This document shows, in pieces, positions 33,257-42,895 of a stretch of 64,000 bases of DNA. Location of the stretch: the NCBI RefSeq assembly GCF_023476645.1, contig NZ_JAMCOJ010000002.1, forward strand, positions 95,561 through 159,560, written 5' to 3'. Under the pieces are notes generated by a model that had not been told where the DNA came from, did not search any database, and saw only the letters and a list, made by a program, of their open reading frames with translations. The position numbers and the translations under genes were made by a program. Origin of the DNA: Cellulophaga sp. 20_2_10 (GTDB lineage Bacteria; Bacteroidota; Bacteroidia; Flavobacteriales; Flavobacteriaceae). The first letter of the stretch is position 1. Every line of letters starts with the position of its first letter.

Positions 33257-33655
33257 ATGAGTGAAACAAACGAAAACACATTACCAGAATTAAGTAAAAT
33301 TCCAGAAGATAAGCTAACAGTTATTTTAAATGAGTATATAGCTTTAATGGGAACAACTAAATATGTGCAATACATTTTTTTAGCTATAGGTGCTCTTGTA
33401 TTGTTTTATAACATATTTATTGCTGGTAATACGTACACTTATTCAGAATACAATACTATAAAAATGATAATGCTTGTGGTTGCCTGTTTATTTGGAGGCG
33501 GATTAATTGTTTTTGGTATAGTGTTCTATGCAAAACAGCTAAGGGTAAGAGGTGATTTAAAAGAGATTTCAGAAAGACAAAAATTAGATTTTAAAAAAGT
33601 ACATAAAGAGTTTAATGTATTCGTAAAAGATAATTTTGGAGGATACCCAATTTAA
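33257..33655 (+). CDS. Small two-helix membrane protein of unknown function
   Basis: 132 residues. A hydrophilic N-terminus (1-33), two hydrophobic helices (about 36-55 and 72-93) and a charged C-terminal tail rich in Lys (98-132). Both ends are predicted on the same side, probably cytoplasmic. No family is recognised. It sits in the run of poorly known genes between the DUF4132 gene and the leucine-rich-repeat gene, 31 bases before a lipoprotein gene. Confidence 0.65.
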   Translation: MSETNENTLPELSKIPEDKLTVILNEYIALMGTTKYVQYIFLAIGALVLFYNIFIAGNTYTYSEYNTIKMIMLVVACLFGGGLIVFGIVFYAKQLRVRGDLKEISERQKLDFKKVHKEFNVFVKDNFGGYPI

Positions 33656-33686
33656 TTAATACATAGTTTATATAAACACTACCAAT

Positions 33687-34565
33687 ATGAAAAATAATTT
33701 AATAAGGCTATTTGCAATAAGTACTATTGTGGCAGCCACATCTTGTAATTTTAATAAGTCTATAAATAAAGATTTTGCAACTGGTTTAAAAACCACTGGA
33801 GACGGTATTAGCGCATCTAGCGTAGAGATTACTGTAGATAATGAAGACGCAAGCAGTGATACCTATACTTACGGACAAACAATTGTAACTACATTTAACG
33901 ATATAGATGGTTTTACGGTAGAAGACGGAAAATACTTTCCCAAAATGCAAGTAGCTATGGTTTCTAAAAAAGGAGATACCGTTTTTGCTAATTCAGATTT
34001 ATTGCCAAATTCAGCTTTAGGTTTAAGTTCAATTAAAAGGCAATTAAAAGGTCAGGTCATTCTAGCAAATCCAATTTTATCTGGAGATACGTACGAGCTA
34101 ATTTATACAATTAGCGATTTAAAAGGAGATGGAGTGTTTACTTCTAAAATGCCAGTAGAATTAATTAAGGATTCAAATATTGCAATTTCTTCCGAAAAGC
34201 TTAGCTATTCAGAGGGTTATATTATGTCTACGATCCATAAGTCTGTGATTACCAATAGAAAAGTTGCATTTAATGACAAATTGTTGTTTATATTTGAAGG
34301 CCTTAAGGGATTTACTACAAAAGATGGTTTTGTAGAATTAGGAATGACAATGACTGTAGAAGATGATAATGGTACTGTTATTCTAGATCAACCAGATATG
34401 TTTTTAAACCAAAAAGCAACTGAAGCACAGATCGCGCAGTCTATACAAGCCTCTTTAGTTTTGACTAAGGGCGCATTAGAGAATCCGTTAAAGTGGCATA
34501 TAAAAATTTGGGATAAAAATAGTAAGGCGAAAATTACAGCAGAAAGACTACTAGAGGTGGAGTAA
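33687..34565 (+). CDS. Lipoprotein of unknown function
   Basis: 292 residues with a lipoprotein signal (lipobox ATSC, Cys20). The mature part is beta-rich and seems to hold two similar halves (about 45-165 and 170-285), each with a 'V..FNDI.GFTVEDGKYFP.M...V' or 'F.GLKGFTTKDGFVELGMTMTV' segment, as if a beta-sandwich domain had been duplicated. No family is recognised. It lies 30 bases before the TTG-started leucine-rich-repeat gene and is probably co-transcribed with it. Confidence 0.65.
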   Translation: MKNNLIRLFAISTIVAATSCNFNKSINKDFATGLKTTGDGISASSVEITVDNEDASSDTYTYGQTIVTTFNDIDGFTVEDGKYFPKMQVAMVSKKGDTVFANSDLLPNSALGLSSIKRQLKGQVILANPILSGDTYELIYTISDLKGDGVFTSKMPVELIKDSNIAISSEKLSYSEGYIMSTIHKSVITNRKVAFNDKLLFIFEGLKGFTTKDGFVELGMTMTVEDDNGTVILDQPDMFLNQKATEAQIAQSIQASLVLTKGALENPLKWHIKIWDKNSKAKITAERLLEVE

Positions 34566-34595
34566 TTTTTAAAAGGCTAAAAACACAACTAACCA

Positions 34596-36338
34596 TTGGA
34601 AGAATTAATTTTAGAAGCATTATTTCAGGACTTAAAACCAAGAGAAGTTTTGGAGGTGTCACCTTTTGGAGATATTTTTTTTAAGGAAAATGATTTAAGA
34701 CGGGGAGAAGTATATTCTGTTTGTCAAATTTTACCACCAAGGCGGAAAGTAAGTAACCCCGCAAAAAAAGGGGAGTTTGTATTTTTGTGTCAAATAATTG
34801 CTTTTGATGAGGCTACTTTTCAGCAATTTTTAAGTGTAAAAAGGAAATCTTTTTTTAAACGCAGTGCTCCAGAACAAATTCAGAATTTATATGAAGCTTT
34901 GTTTACTAGGTTTGGGTTACGCTTAGAGCTTAAGAAAAGGCTTGGTAAAAAAAATAAAAATCAAATTTATGGGTATTGTACTTCTGACGCTCATAATAGT
35001 GAAAATCCATTAGCAGAAAAGGTAGATCAATCCGTATATCATAAGCAAGTTTTAAGATATATAGAGAGTCATCCGCGCGCGCATTACTCAGATATTTGGG
35101 AGTTAAATAGTGAAAATGATTTTGGGCTAGCAACTCAAAAATTATACTATGGTTACGGTTTTGAGCTTCCTCAAGGTATTTTTAATAGTTATAACCTTAG
35201 GTGTTTATCGGTATCTAACCAAACTGTACAAGATTTATACCCAGGTATTTTAAAACTAAAAACTTTAAATGAGCTTACATTGCGTAATGTTAGCTTATTA
35301 GCCCCGGATTTGGTTGGTAAGCTGTATCAATTTAAATATCTGGTTTCATTAACTATTTCTAGAGATGGGGATTATTACAGTGTGCCATTAAACGGCTTAC
35401 CTCCAAAACTAGAAGAAATAAAGAGTTTAAAATATTTAAATTTTTCGGGTAATAAAAGTCCGCTTTGGACTTCTGTGGTTAAAATTAAGGGCTTAAAAGT
35501 TCTTAATTTATCTAATACATCGTTAAGTAGAATATCATCAAGAATAAAATATTTAAACCAATTAGAGGAATTAGATTTATCTGATAATAAAATACAAGAA
35601 TTGCCAGAGAGTTTAGTCACTTTAAAAAGATTAAAAGTACTTAAATTAAGTAAAAATCCAATTATGACTTTGCCTAGCTGGTTGGGGAAAATGAAACAGT
35701 TAGAGGTTTTAGATTTAAGTGAGACAGAGATCTCTACCGTACCCGAAAGTATATCAGAATTGGTTCATCTAAAGACGCTTAATTTAAAAAAGAATTCATT
35801 TACAGAATTACCTGCTGCATTAAAGCAAATACCAGTTAAAGTATTGCAATTAGAATTAAAAAAGCAAGCATTGTTTAATGATGAGGTACAGTTGAAACTA
35901 AAACAATTACCAGAAGGAGATTGTTATTTTGAATCTGACTTTAATTTTAAATTAATGGTAATAAATAAATTAATGTATGTAGATCAGGTGATGTACCCAA
36001 AATTTAATGTTCGTTTTTTTGTAAAAAATTACAAGGGCCGTACTATTGATATTGAAGAAGAGGGGTATGATATAATACCAGAGGTTGCTGCGTATTTTAA
36101 AAAATTACCGATTCCGTCATCATTATTGCTGGATATTAGCACTTTAGAGTCAGATGGTGGGGACGAAGTATATAGTCAATTAATTCCGTTTTGGAGTGGA
36201 GAAGACGATTCCTTTGATGTAAAATCTATTGAGGACATTAAATATTTACCTAGTTTGGAAATGATCAATTCTATGAACTTTACAGATGATTTGGTTCATC
36301 AGCTTAAAGATAGAAATATTAGAGTGGAAGAATATTAA
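34596..36338 (+). CDS. Leucine-rich-repeat protein with TTG start
   Basis: 580 residues, no signal peptide. The N-terminal domain (1-200) is unrecognised. About nine leucine-rich repeats of the bacterial 'LxxLxxLxLSxNxIxxLPxxL' type fill residues 205-430. The C-terminal 150 residues form another unrecognised domain. The reading frame has a stop (TAA 34590-34592) two codons before the TTG at 34596 and no ATG for over 340 codons, so TTG is the only sensible start. Such repeats bind protein; with the surrounding lipoproteins and DUF4132 gene this may be part of one accessory module, but direct evidence is lacking. Confidence 0.78.
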   Translation: MEELILEALFQDLKPREVLEVSPFGDIFFKENDLRRGEVYSVCQILPPRRKVSNPAKKGEFVFLCQIIAFDEATFQQFLSVKRKSFFKRSAPEQIQNLYEALFTRFGLRLELKKRLGKKNKNQIYGYCTSDAHNSENPLAEKVDQSVYHKQVLRYIESHPRAHYSDIWELNSENDFGLATQKLYYGYGFELPQGIFNSYNLRCLSVSNQTVQDLYPGILKLKTLNELTLRNVSLLAPDLVGKLYQFKYLVSLTISRDGDYYSVPLNGLPPKLEEIKSLKYLNFSGNKSPLWTSVVKIKGLKVLNLSNTSLSRISSRIKYLNQLEELDLSDNKIQELPESLVTLKRLKVLKLSKNPIMTLPSWLGKMKQLEVLDLSETEISTVPESISELVHLKTLNLKKNSFTELPAALKQIPVKVLQLELKKQALFNDEVQLKLKQLPEGDCYFESDFNFKLMVINKLMYVDQVMYPKFNVRFFVKNYKGRTIDIEEEGYDIIPEVAAYFKKLPIPSSLLLDISTLESDGGDEVYSQLIPFWSGEDDSFDVKSIEDIKYLPSLEMINSMNFTDDLVHQLKDRNIRVEEY

Positions 36339-36342
36339 AACG

Positions 36343-36927
36343 TTACGCGCTACAATCAGACGTTACCCTGTCTATTACGGTTAAAGTCCATTTTTTATGT
36401 ATGTAGGTTAAATGAAAAATAAGATCTTCATCGTACGTATCTATCAAAATTACTCGGCAACTATTTTTTTCTAGAGTATAAGCGCGTTTTAATTCTTTCT
36501 GATACGCATCATTAGAAAGTTCGTATTTTAAATTGGTAATAGTATTAGATAAAAGACTAGGTATTAGAAGTGTGTCGCAATACAGTCCTTTTTTAGACCA
36601 ATTCTCTGTGTCACAACTAAAGCTTGGTAATGTTGTAAAGGTTAAGTTGCTGCTAGAAATTGGATCTGTATAAGGTAAGTAACTTGGAGTAGGGTTGTTA
36701 AAATCTATAGAATCTAGAGTTACATAATTATCTAAAACACCATAGCGTACAACTATTGTTACGCCTATTTCTTTGGCAATAAAACTATTTAAGCTGTTAG
36801 AATTTTTTTCTTTAAAAGCAGTAACTATATCATTTATAGTTTGTTCTAATGCTACTTTTTTATTTTGTGCATTACTCGGTAATGCTAAAGTTACTAGTAT
36901 GGCTAAATATAAAAATCTACTTTTCAT
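36343..36927 (-). CDS. Secreted protein of unknown function
   Basis: 194 residues with a signal peptide (cleavage after 'LPSNAQ', about residue 21). The mature N-terminus 'ALEQTINDIVTAFKEKNSNSLNSFIAKEIG' resembles the start of the secreted protein at 32640, a helix followed by an aspartate/lysine-rich turn. Four Cys are spaced through the chain (including 'SFSCDTENW', 'LYCDTLL', 'NSCRVIL'). It is convergent with the leucine-rich-repeat gene, four bases apart. No family is recognised. Downstream of its upstream neighbour there is no terminator, only a short CACTGT-TT-ACAGTG palindrome at 36988-37001. Confidence 0.65.
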   Translation of the reverse strand: MKSRFLYLAILVTLALPSNAQNKKVALEQTINDIVTAFKEKNSNSLNSFIAKEIGVTIVVRYGVLDNYVTLDSIDFNNPTPSYLPYTDPISSSNLTFTTLPSFSCDTENWSKKGLYCDTLLIPSLLSNTITNLKYELSNDAYQKELKRAYTLEKNSCRVILIDTYDEDLIFHLTYIHKKWTLTVIDRVTSDCSA

Positions 36928-37054
36928 TCTTTAGTTTAAGTTCTTAGAATTTTAACCAAAAGTAAAGCAACTTTCTAAAAAAGGATACACTGTTTACAGT
37001 GAAATACTAATTTAAAAAGTTGCTTTCAAACAAAACAAAAAAACAAAAAAATCT

Positions 37055-38065
37055 TTATTCCTTATTTATTTCATTCATTATTTCTGCAAATAATTTATAA
37101 GATTTAATTCTGTCTGCGTGATCGTAAATATTAGTTACCGCTATAAGTTCGTCTACTTGTGTTTGTTCTAAAAACTCTTTCACTTGCTTTTTAACCGTTT
37201 GTTTACTTCCTATAAAAGAATACTTTAACATCTGCTCTACAGCGGGGTGTTTAAACATCTGGCGTAAATCATCTGTCATTTCTACAGGGGGCAGCATAAA
37301 ATCTCTTTGGTTGGTTAACAAACCAACTATAATTTTAAGTAATGATGTAGCTATTTTTTCTGCTTCTTCGTCTGTATCTGCAACAATAACATTTACACCA
37401 GCCATAGTGTATGGCTTGTCTAAGTAGTTAGATGGCACAAACTCTTCATTATAAATTTTAAGTGCATCGTGTAGCTTTGCAGTAGCAAAATGACTTGCAA
37501 AAGCATATGGTAATCCTTTTCCGGACGATAAATGTGCACTATCTGTACTAGATCCTAAAATGTATAATGGCACATCTACACCTTCGGCAACTGTGGCTCT
37601 TACTTTAGAATTTTTATTGTCGGCAGAAAAGTATTGTTGTATTTGTGCAATTTCTTGCGGGAACGAGTGTGCTGCCTCTGTGTGGTTTGCTCTTATGGCG
37701 TGTGCTGTTTCTGGGTCTGTTCCTGGAGCTCTACCTAAACCTAAATCTATGCGGTTAGGATATAAGGTGCCTAGCGTACCAAACTGCTCTGCTATTATTA
37801 AAGGAGAGTGGTTTGGCAGCATAATGCCACCAGAGCCTATACGTATAGTTTTAGTGTTCTCTGCAACATTACCTATTAATATTGCAGTTGCAGAACTACC
37901 TATAGTTATAGAGTTATGGTGTTCTGCAAGCCAAAAACGTTTATATCCAAATTCTTCCGCCTTTTGGGCAAGATCTATGCTATTTTTAAATGTGGTTTTT
38001 AAAGAACTGCCTTTGGATACAATGGCTAATTCTAAAACCGAGTATGTTATTTTTTTTGATGACAT
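37055..38065 (-). CDS. LLM class flavin-dependent oxidoreductase
   Basis: Luciferase-like monooxygenase of the 'alkanal monooxygenase-like' subgroup. It has a TIM-barrel with 'YKRFWLAEHHN' (residues about 43-53), 'RIGSGGIMLPNHSPLIIAEQFGTL', 'RIDLGLGRAPGTDP' and 'YILGSSTDSA', all typical flavin-binding elements. The ATG at 38065 (MSSKKITYSVLEL) matches the usual start of the family; an ATG at 38143 would add 26 residues that are probably leader. 336 residues. It uses reduced FMN from a separate reductase; substrate unknown. Confidence 0.88.
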   Translation of the reverse strand: MSSKKITYSVLELAIVSKGSSLKTTFKNSIDLAQKAEEFGYKRFWLAEHHNSITIGSSATAILIGNVAENTKTIRIGSGGIMLPNHSPLIIAEQFGTLGTLYPNRIDLGLGRAPGTDPETAHAIRANHTEAAHSFPQEIAQIQQYFSADNKNSKVRATVAEGVDVPLYILGSSTDSAHLSSGKGLPYAFASHFATAKLHDALKIYNEEFVPSNYLDKPYTMAGVNVIVADTDEEAEKIATSLLKIIVGLLTNQRDFMLPPVEMTDDLRQMFKHPAVEQMLKYSFIGSKQTVKKQVKEFLEQTQVDELIAVTNIYDHADRIKSYKLFAEIMNEINKE

Positions 38066-38407
38066 TTTTCTGTTTTTTTGCGGCTGTTTAAAGAATACAA
38101 CAACTTTTTGTGCCCTAATTTGTCGTGCTAAAGGTCTAATCATTACACACGTCTAATGAGGTGTAAATTACTAAATACAAAGGTACAATTTAGGTATAAA
38201 TAAGGGTGCTTATTTATGATGTGTTGTGACTAATTTAAGTCAATTTTAGTAAAACAAAAAAGGAAGCAAATAAAATTTAGAGAGTCAACTTGCTTGTAAT
38301 AAGAACAGTATGGTTTTAAATTTTAAATTGTGAATATCTATTTGTGTAATTGCATTCTAATTTTTTATGTATCGGCTATATTTGGCTTCCCAAAAAAGAG
38401 AAAAATT
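38066..38407. promoter_or_regulatory. Divergent promoter region
   Basis: 342 bases without a gene between the oxidoreductase (minus) and DUF4494 (plus) genes. It holds a perfect -7 element on the minus strand (TACCTTTG, 38178-38185) and one on the plus strand (TATATTTG, 38377-38384) with a TTG at 38350-38352, 24 bases upstream, one more than the usual spacing. Nothing else is seen. Confidence 0.45.
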
Positions 38408-38989
38408 ATGAGCGCAACGTGGTACGAATGCAAGGTAAAATATAGAAAAATGAGCGACACAGGAGCTCAAAAAGTAACAACAGAACCTTATTTGGTAGAT
38501 GCTATTTCTTATACAGAAGCAGAAACTAGAATTAATGAGGAGATGAAAGCTTACATTAGTGATGAGTTTAAAATAACGAACATTAAGGTTGCTAACTTTG
38601 CGGAGATTCATCCATTTGAAAATACGGATCGTTGGTTTAAAAGTAAAGTTTCTTTAATTGCTTTTGATGAAGAAAGTGGTAAAGAGCGTAAAACAAATAT
38701 GTATTTATTAGTACAAGCTAACGATGTTAAAGAAGCATACGATAATACAGTTGCTGTAATGAAGGATACTATGGGAGATTATACCATACCTGCAATTACT
38801 GAGTCGCCTATTATGGATGTTTTTCCTTATTTCTCTGGAGAAGAAGGAGAATTAGATCGTATTCATAAATTTAACGAAATAAAAGATTCTGTTCCTGAGG
38901 TAGAAGAAACGGAAGAAGTTTTAGATACTATTGAAGAAGAGGTGTTAACTCCTGTTCTTGCAGACACAGATTTAGACGAAGAAGAGTAG
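38408..38989 (+). CDS. DUF4494 protein
   Basis: 193 residues from the ATG at 38408 (MSATWYECKVKYRKM), the usual start for the family; a longer frame from 38330 covers the promoter. The 'YLVDAISYTEAETRINEEM' and 'WFKSKVSLIAFDEESGKERKTNMYLLVQANDVKEAYD' blocks are the DUF4494 hallmarks. The last 40 residues are very acidic. Function unknown; the family is restricted to Bacteroidota. A single gene ending at a shared terminator with the convergent peptidase gene. Confidence 0.85.
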   Translation: MSATWYECKVKYRKMSDTGAQKVTTEPYLVDAISYTEAETRINEEMKAYISDEFKITNIKVANFAEIHPFENTDRWFKSKVSLIAFDEESGKERKTNMYLLVQANDVKEAYDNTVAVMKDTMGDYTIPAITESPIMDVFPYFSGEEGELDRIHKFNEIKDSVPEVEETEEVLDTIEEEVLTPVLADTDLDEEE

Positions 38990-39012
38990 AGAGGAAGTAC
39001 TCTTTTAAGAAT

Positions 39013-39054
39013 AAAAAAACAGGATAATAACTTAGTTATTATCCTGTTTTTTTG
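39013..39054. terminator. Bidirectional terminator
   Basis: CAGGATAATAAC (39020-39031) and GTTATTATCCTG (39035-39046) form a perfect 12-bp stem with a 3-base loop, flanked by A and T runs. It serves both the DUF4494 gene and the convergent M3 peptidase gene. Confidence 0.85.
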
Positions 39055-39072
39055 TTTTAAGATTATAGTAAT

Positions 39073-41088
39073 TTATAACAATCCTGCTCTTTCTAATAAA
39101 GCTTCAACCTTTGGTTCTGCACCTCTAAAACGTTTGTATAATACCATAGGGTTTTCTGTACCTCCTTTAGATAATACATTATCTTTAAATTTAGTAGCAA
39201 CTTCTTTATTAAAAATTCCTTCTTGTTTAAAGTAGGCAAATGCATCTGCATCTAAAACTTCTGCCCATTTGTAACTGTAGTATCCAGAAGAATATCCTCC
39301 TTGAAAAATATGAGAAAAAGCAGTGCTCATACAAGTTTCTGCTGTGTTTGGGTATAAATCTGTGCCAGAAAAAGCCTTGTCTTCTTGTGCTTTTACATCT
39401 GTAATAGATGTAGGGTCTACACCGTGCCAAGACATATCTAACAAGCCAAAACTTAATTGACGTAGGGTTTGCATACCTTCTTGAAAAGTTGCAGACTCTT
39501 TTATTTTTTGTACCAAGTCCATTGGTATTACTTCTCCTGTTTGGTAATGTGTTGCAAAAAGCTCTAGAGCTTCTTTCTCATAACACCAGTTTTCTAAAAC
39601 CTGACTAGGTAGCTCTACAAAATCCCAATATACAGATGTTCCAGATAAACTAGGATACGTTGTATTTGCTAACATACCGTGTAATCCGTGACCAAACTCG
39701 TGAAATAAAGTAGTAACCTCGTTAAAAGTTAATAGAGATGGCTTTGTATCCGTAGGTTTTGTAAAGTTGCATACGTTAGAGATATGCGGACGTACATTTT
39801 CTCCATCTTTTATATACTGCGATTTAAACGATGTCATCCAAGCACCACCACGTTTGCCTGGTCTTGGGTGAAAATCTGCATAAAATAACGATACAAAATT
39901 ATTATCAGCATCAAAAACCTCGTATGTTTTTACATCTTCGTGGTATTTGTCTATGGTAAATACTTCTTTAAACTGTAGGTCAAATAATTTTTCTGCTACT
40001 TTAAAAACACCAGCAATTACATTTTCTAATTTAAAGTAAGGTTTTAGTATTTCATCATCTAAGCTAAATAAATTTTGCTTTAGCTTTTCAGAGTAATACG
40101 CACCATCCCATTTTTGTAATTGGTCTATACCATCTAATTCCTTAGCAAAATCTTCTAGTTGTTTAAACTCGCGTTCAGCAGCTGGTTTTGCTTTTTCTAA
40201 TAATTCATTTAGGAAAGCGTGTACTTTTTCTGGCGTTTCTGCCATACGTTCCTCTAATACAAAATTAGCGTGTGTTGCATAGCCAAGTAAGTTAGCACGC
40301 TCGTGACGTAGCTTTGCTATTTTTAATACGTTTTCTTGGTTGTCTAATTTATCTCCTTTAAAAGATTTGCTACCAAAGGCTAATGATAGCTTTTTGCGAA
40401 GTTCTCTGTTTTTAGCATACTTCATAAAAGGAACATAACTAGGGTAGTCTAAGGTAATTAACCAACCGTCTAAGTCTTTAGATGTAGCCATTTGTGCGGC
40501 TGCCTCTTTTTCTCCTTCTGGCAAGCCATCTAGATCTTCTTCATTTGTTAAATGCATTTTAAATTTATTGGTCTCTGCCAATACATTTTCTCCAAATTGT
40601 AATTTTAACTTGGCAGATTCTGCATCTATTTCTCTAAGTCTAGTTTTTTTATCTTCAGCAAGGTTTGCTCCGTTTCTGCTAAACCCTTTGTACCTTTTAT
40701 CTAAAAGTGTTTGTTGTTCTACTGTTAGGTCTAAACTGTCTTTTTGCTTAAAAATAGCTTTAACTCTTTTAAATAATGCTTCGTTTAGGGTAATGTCATT
40801 TCCAAATTCAGATAGCAAAGGAGAAACCTCTTGTGCTATTTTCTGAATTTCTTCATTCGTTTCTGCTGAATTCAAATTAAAAAATACACTTGAAATTCGG
40901 TCTAATTGCTGACCAGCAAAATCTAAGGCTTCAATAGTATTTGTAAAGGTAGGAGCTTCTTTGTTTTCTGTAATAGCATCTATTTCTGCTCTAGCATCTG
41001 CCATTGCTTGTGTAAAAGCAGGCATAAAATGCTCGTTTTTAAGTTTAGAAAAAGGTGCTGTATCAAAAGGGGGTAAAAGTGGATTCAT
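39073..41088 (-). CDS. M3-family metallopeptidase (Dcp/oligopeptidase A-like)
   Basis: Zinc peptidase that degrades oligopeptides in the cytoplasm or periplasm. The motif is 'FHEFGHGLH' with His463-Glu464 and His467; the third zinc ligand Glu lies about 25 residues later in 'DFVELPSQ'. 'NPLLPPFDTAPFSKLKNEHFMPAF' is the typical N-terminus of peptidyl-dipeptidase Dcp-like proteins, and no signal peptide is seen. 671 residues, normal length. A single gene, 65 bases downstream of purE on the same strand. Confidence 0.92.
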   Translation of the reverse strand: MNPLLPPFDTAPFSKLKNEHFMPAFTQAMADARAEIDAITENKEAPTFTNTIEALDFAGQQLDRISSVFFNLNSAETNEEIQKIAQEVSPLLSEFGNDITLNEALFKRVKAIFKQKDSLDLTVEQQTLLDKRYKGFSRNGANLAEDKKTRLREIDAESAKLKLQFGENVLAETNKFKMHLTNEEDLDGLPEGEKEAAAQMATSKDLDGWLITLDYPSYVPFMKYAKNRELRKKLSLAFGSKSFKGDKLDNQENVLKIAKLRHERANLLGYATHANFVLEERMAETPEKVHAFLNELLEKAKPAAEREFKQLEDFAKELDGIDQLQKWDGAYYSEKLKQNLFSLDDEILKPYFKLENVIAGVFKVAEKLFDLQFKEVFTIDKYHEDVKTYEVFDADNNFVSLFYADFHPRPGKRGGAWMTSFKSQYIKDGENVRPHISNVCNFTKPTDTKPSLLTFNEVTTLFHEFGHGLHGMLANTTYPSLSGTSVYWDFVELPSQVLENWCYEKEALELFATHYQTGEVIPMDLVQKIKESATFQEGMQTLRQLSFGLLDMSWHGVDPTSITDVKAQEDKAFSGTDLYPNTAETCMSTAFSHIFQGGYSSGYYSYKWAEVLDADAFAYFKQEGIFNKEVATKFKDNVLSKGGTENPMVLYKRFRGAEPKVEALLERAGLL

Positions 41089-41153
41089 ATATTTTAGTAC
41101 TATTTTAATAATTGAAGATTGTTTGTAAATTGATTAAATTATTTACAAGTATG

Positions 41154-41642
41154 CTATTTACCGTTTACAGCTTTAGCACCTTCAATAACTTTTAGTTTTA
41201 AACCTTCTTTATAAAAAATTATTTTATCTAAAACACATTTGTCTGAAGCACCAATAATTTGCGCTGCTAGAATACCCGCGTTTTTTGCACCATTTAAGGC
41301 AACAGTTGCTACAGGTACACCGCCGGGCATTTGTAAAATTGATAAAATAGAATCCCAGCCATCTATAGAGTTGCTACTTTTTACAGGAACACCAATTACT
41401 GGCAACGGAGACATAGATGCCACCATACCAGGTAAGTGTGCTGCACCACCTGCCCCCGCAATAATTACAGAGTATCCATTTGTATGTGCGTTTTTACTAA
41501 AGTCGAACAATTTTTCTGGTGTGCGGTGTGCAGAAACAATATCTACATCTACCTCTATATCAAAACCTTTTAAAATATCTATTGCGTCTTGCATTACAGG
41601 AAGGTCACTTGTGCTTCCCATTACTACGGCTACTTTGCTCAT
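41154..41642 (-). CDS. purE: N5-carboxyaminoimidazole ribonucleotide mutase
   Basis: Converts N5-CAIR to CAIR in purine synthesis (class I PurE, works with PurK). 'GSTSDLPVMQ' (residues 9-18), 'SAHRTPEKL' with the catalytic His, 'AGAGGAAHLPGM' and 'MPGGVPVATV' are all present. 162 residues, full length. It follows purK by 2 bases. Confidence 0.96.
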   Translation of the reverse strand: MSKVAVVMGSTSDLPVMQDAIDILKGFDIEVDVDIVSAHRTPEKLFDFSKNAHTNGYSVIIAGAGGAAHLPGMVASMSPLPVIGVPVKSSNSIDGWDSILSILQMPGGVPVATVALNGAKNAGILAAQIIGASDKCVLDKIIFYKEGLKLKVIEGAKAVNGK

Positions 41643-41644
41643 AA

Positions 41645-42799
41645 TTATTCGCTTATTACTTTAATTGTATTTTTTACTTGTTCGGCTATTTCACGAGCCT
41701 TATCTATATCTTTATTAACTATAGTTACGTGTCCCATTTTACGAAAAGGTCTTGTTTGCTTTTTTCCGTAAATATGTGGTGTAACTCCTTCTAGTTTTAA
41801 TATGTCTTCCATATTTTGGTATACCACATTCCCAGCGTAACCTTCTGCACCAACAAGATTAACCATAATTCCGGCTACCTTACTTCTTGTATCGCCTAGT
41901 GGTAAGCCAAGAATTGCACGTATGTGTTGCTCAAACTGATTTGTATAACTAGCTTCTATACTATAATGTCCGCTATTATGAGGTCTAGGGGCAACCTCGT
42001 TTACTAAGATTTCATCTTCATTGGTTTGGAACATTTCTACTGCTAATAAACCAACGTGTTTTATTTTTTCTGCAACTTGTAGTGCAACTTCTTGTGCTTT
42101 TTTCGCTACAGTATTTGGTATTCTAGCAGGACAAATTACATATTCTACTTGGTTGGCTTCTGGATGAAACTCCATTTCTACCACAGGATATGTTTTTACT
42201 TCTCCTTTGCTATTACGAGCAACAATTACAGCAAGTTCATTTTTAAAAGGCACCATTTCTTCTGCAATACATTCTACATTTGGTAAGCCCTCTAAATCTG
42301 AAAAAGTACGTACAACTTTAACGCCTTGTCCGTCATACCCAAATTGTGCACATTTCCAAACAAACGGAAATGATAAGCCACCATTTTCTATACTATCTTT
42401 AATTTCGCTAGTGTAGGCAAATCTGTGAAACTCTGCAGTAGGGATGTTATTATCTACATAGAATAATTTTTGCGTAGCCTTGTTATGTATAATGCGTAAA
42501 GCACTTGTCGGTGGATATACTTTAGTTCCTTCGTTCTCTAATTTTTCAAGCGCAGAAAGATTTACATTTTCTATTTCAATAGTAAGTACATCTACTGTTT
42601 TTCCAAAATTGTAAACATCATCAAAATTTAAGAGCTCTCCTTTAACAAATTCGTTACATGCAATTCTAGAAGGTGCATCGTCTGTAGCCTCTAAAACCTT
42701 AGTAAAAATGTCTAGTTTGCGAGTTTCGTATAGCATCATTTTTCCTAATTGGCCGCCGCCTAAAATGCCAAGTTTAAAATCTGAAGAAAAAAAGTTCAT
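41645..42799 (-). CDS. purK: N5-carboxyaminoimidazole ribonucleotide synthetase
   Basis: ATP-grasp enzyme that carboxylates AIR with bicarbonate and ATP. It starts with 'LGILGGGQLGKMM' and has 'FVWKCAQFGYDGQGVKVV' (ATP-grasp loop), 'CIAEEMVPFKNELAVIVAR' and the metal-binding 'VNEVAPRPHNSGHYSIEAS'. 384 residues. Operon purK-purE; divergent from the hpt-adk fusion gene, which puts three nucleotide-metabolism functions side by side. Confidence 0.96.
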   Translation of the reverse strand: MNFFSSDFKLGILGGGQLGKMMLYETRKLDIFTKVLEATDDAPSRIACNEFVKGELLNFDDVYNFGKTVDVLTIEIENVNLSALEKLENEGTKVYPPTSALRIIHNKATQKLFYVDNNIPTAEFHRFAYTSEIKDSIENGGLSFPFVWKCAQFGYDGQGVKVVRTFSDLEGLPNVECIAEEMVPFKNELAVIVARNSKGEVKTYPVVEMEFHPEANQVEYVICPARIPNTVAKKAQEVALQVAEKIKHVGLLAVEMFQTNEDEILVNEVAPRPHNSGHYSIEASYTNQFEQHIRAILGLPLGDTRSKVAGIMVNLVGAEGYAGNVVYQNMEDILKLEGVTPHIYGKKQTRPFRKMGHVTIVNKDIDKAREIAEQVKNTIKVISE

Positions 42800-42895
42800 T
42801 TTTTATAATTTTTGCAGTATTGTTAACTTGGTAACAAAAATACACTTAAATCTTAAAACGGCTCTTGTATATCCTAAAAAGAGAAATCAAAATGG

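Noticed and set aside
36988-37001. CACTGT-TT-ACAGTG palindrome
   Set aside because: Only 6-bp arms, in the gap after the oxidoreductase gene, with no promoter element beside it; could be chance.
37560-38156. 198-codon ORF on the plus strand
   Set aside because: Antisense shadow of the flavin-dependent oxidoreductase gene.
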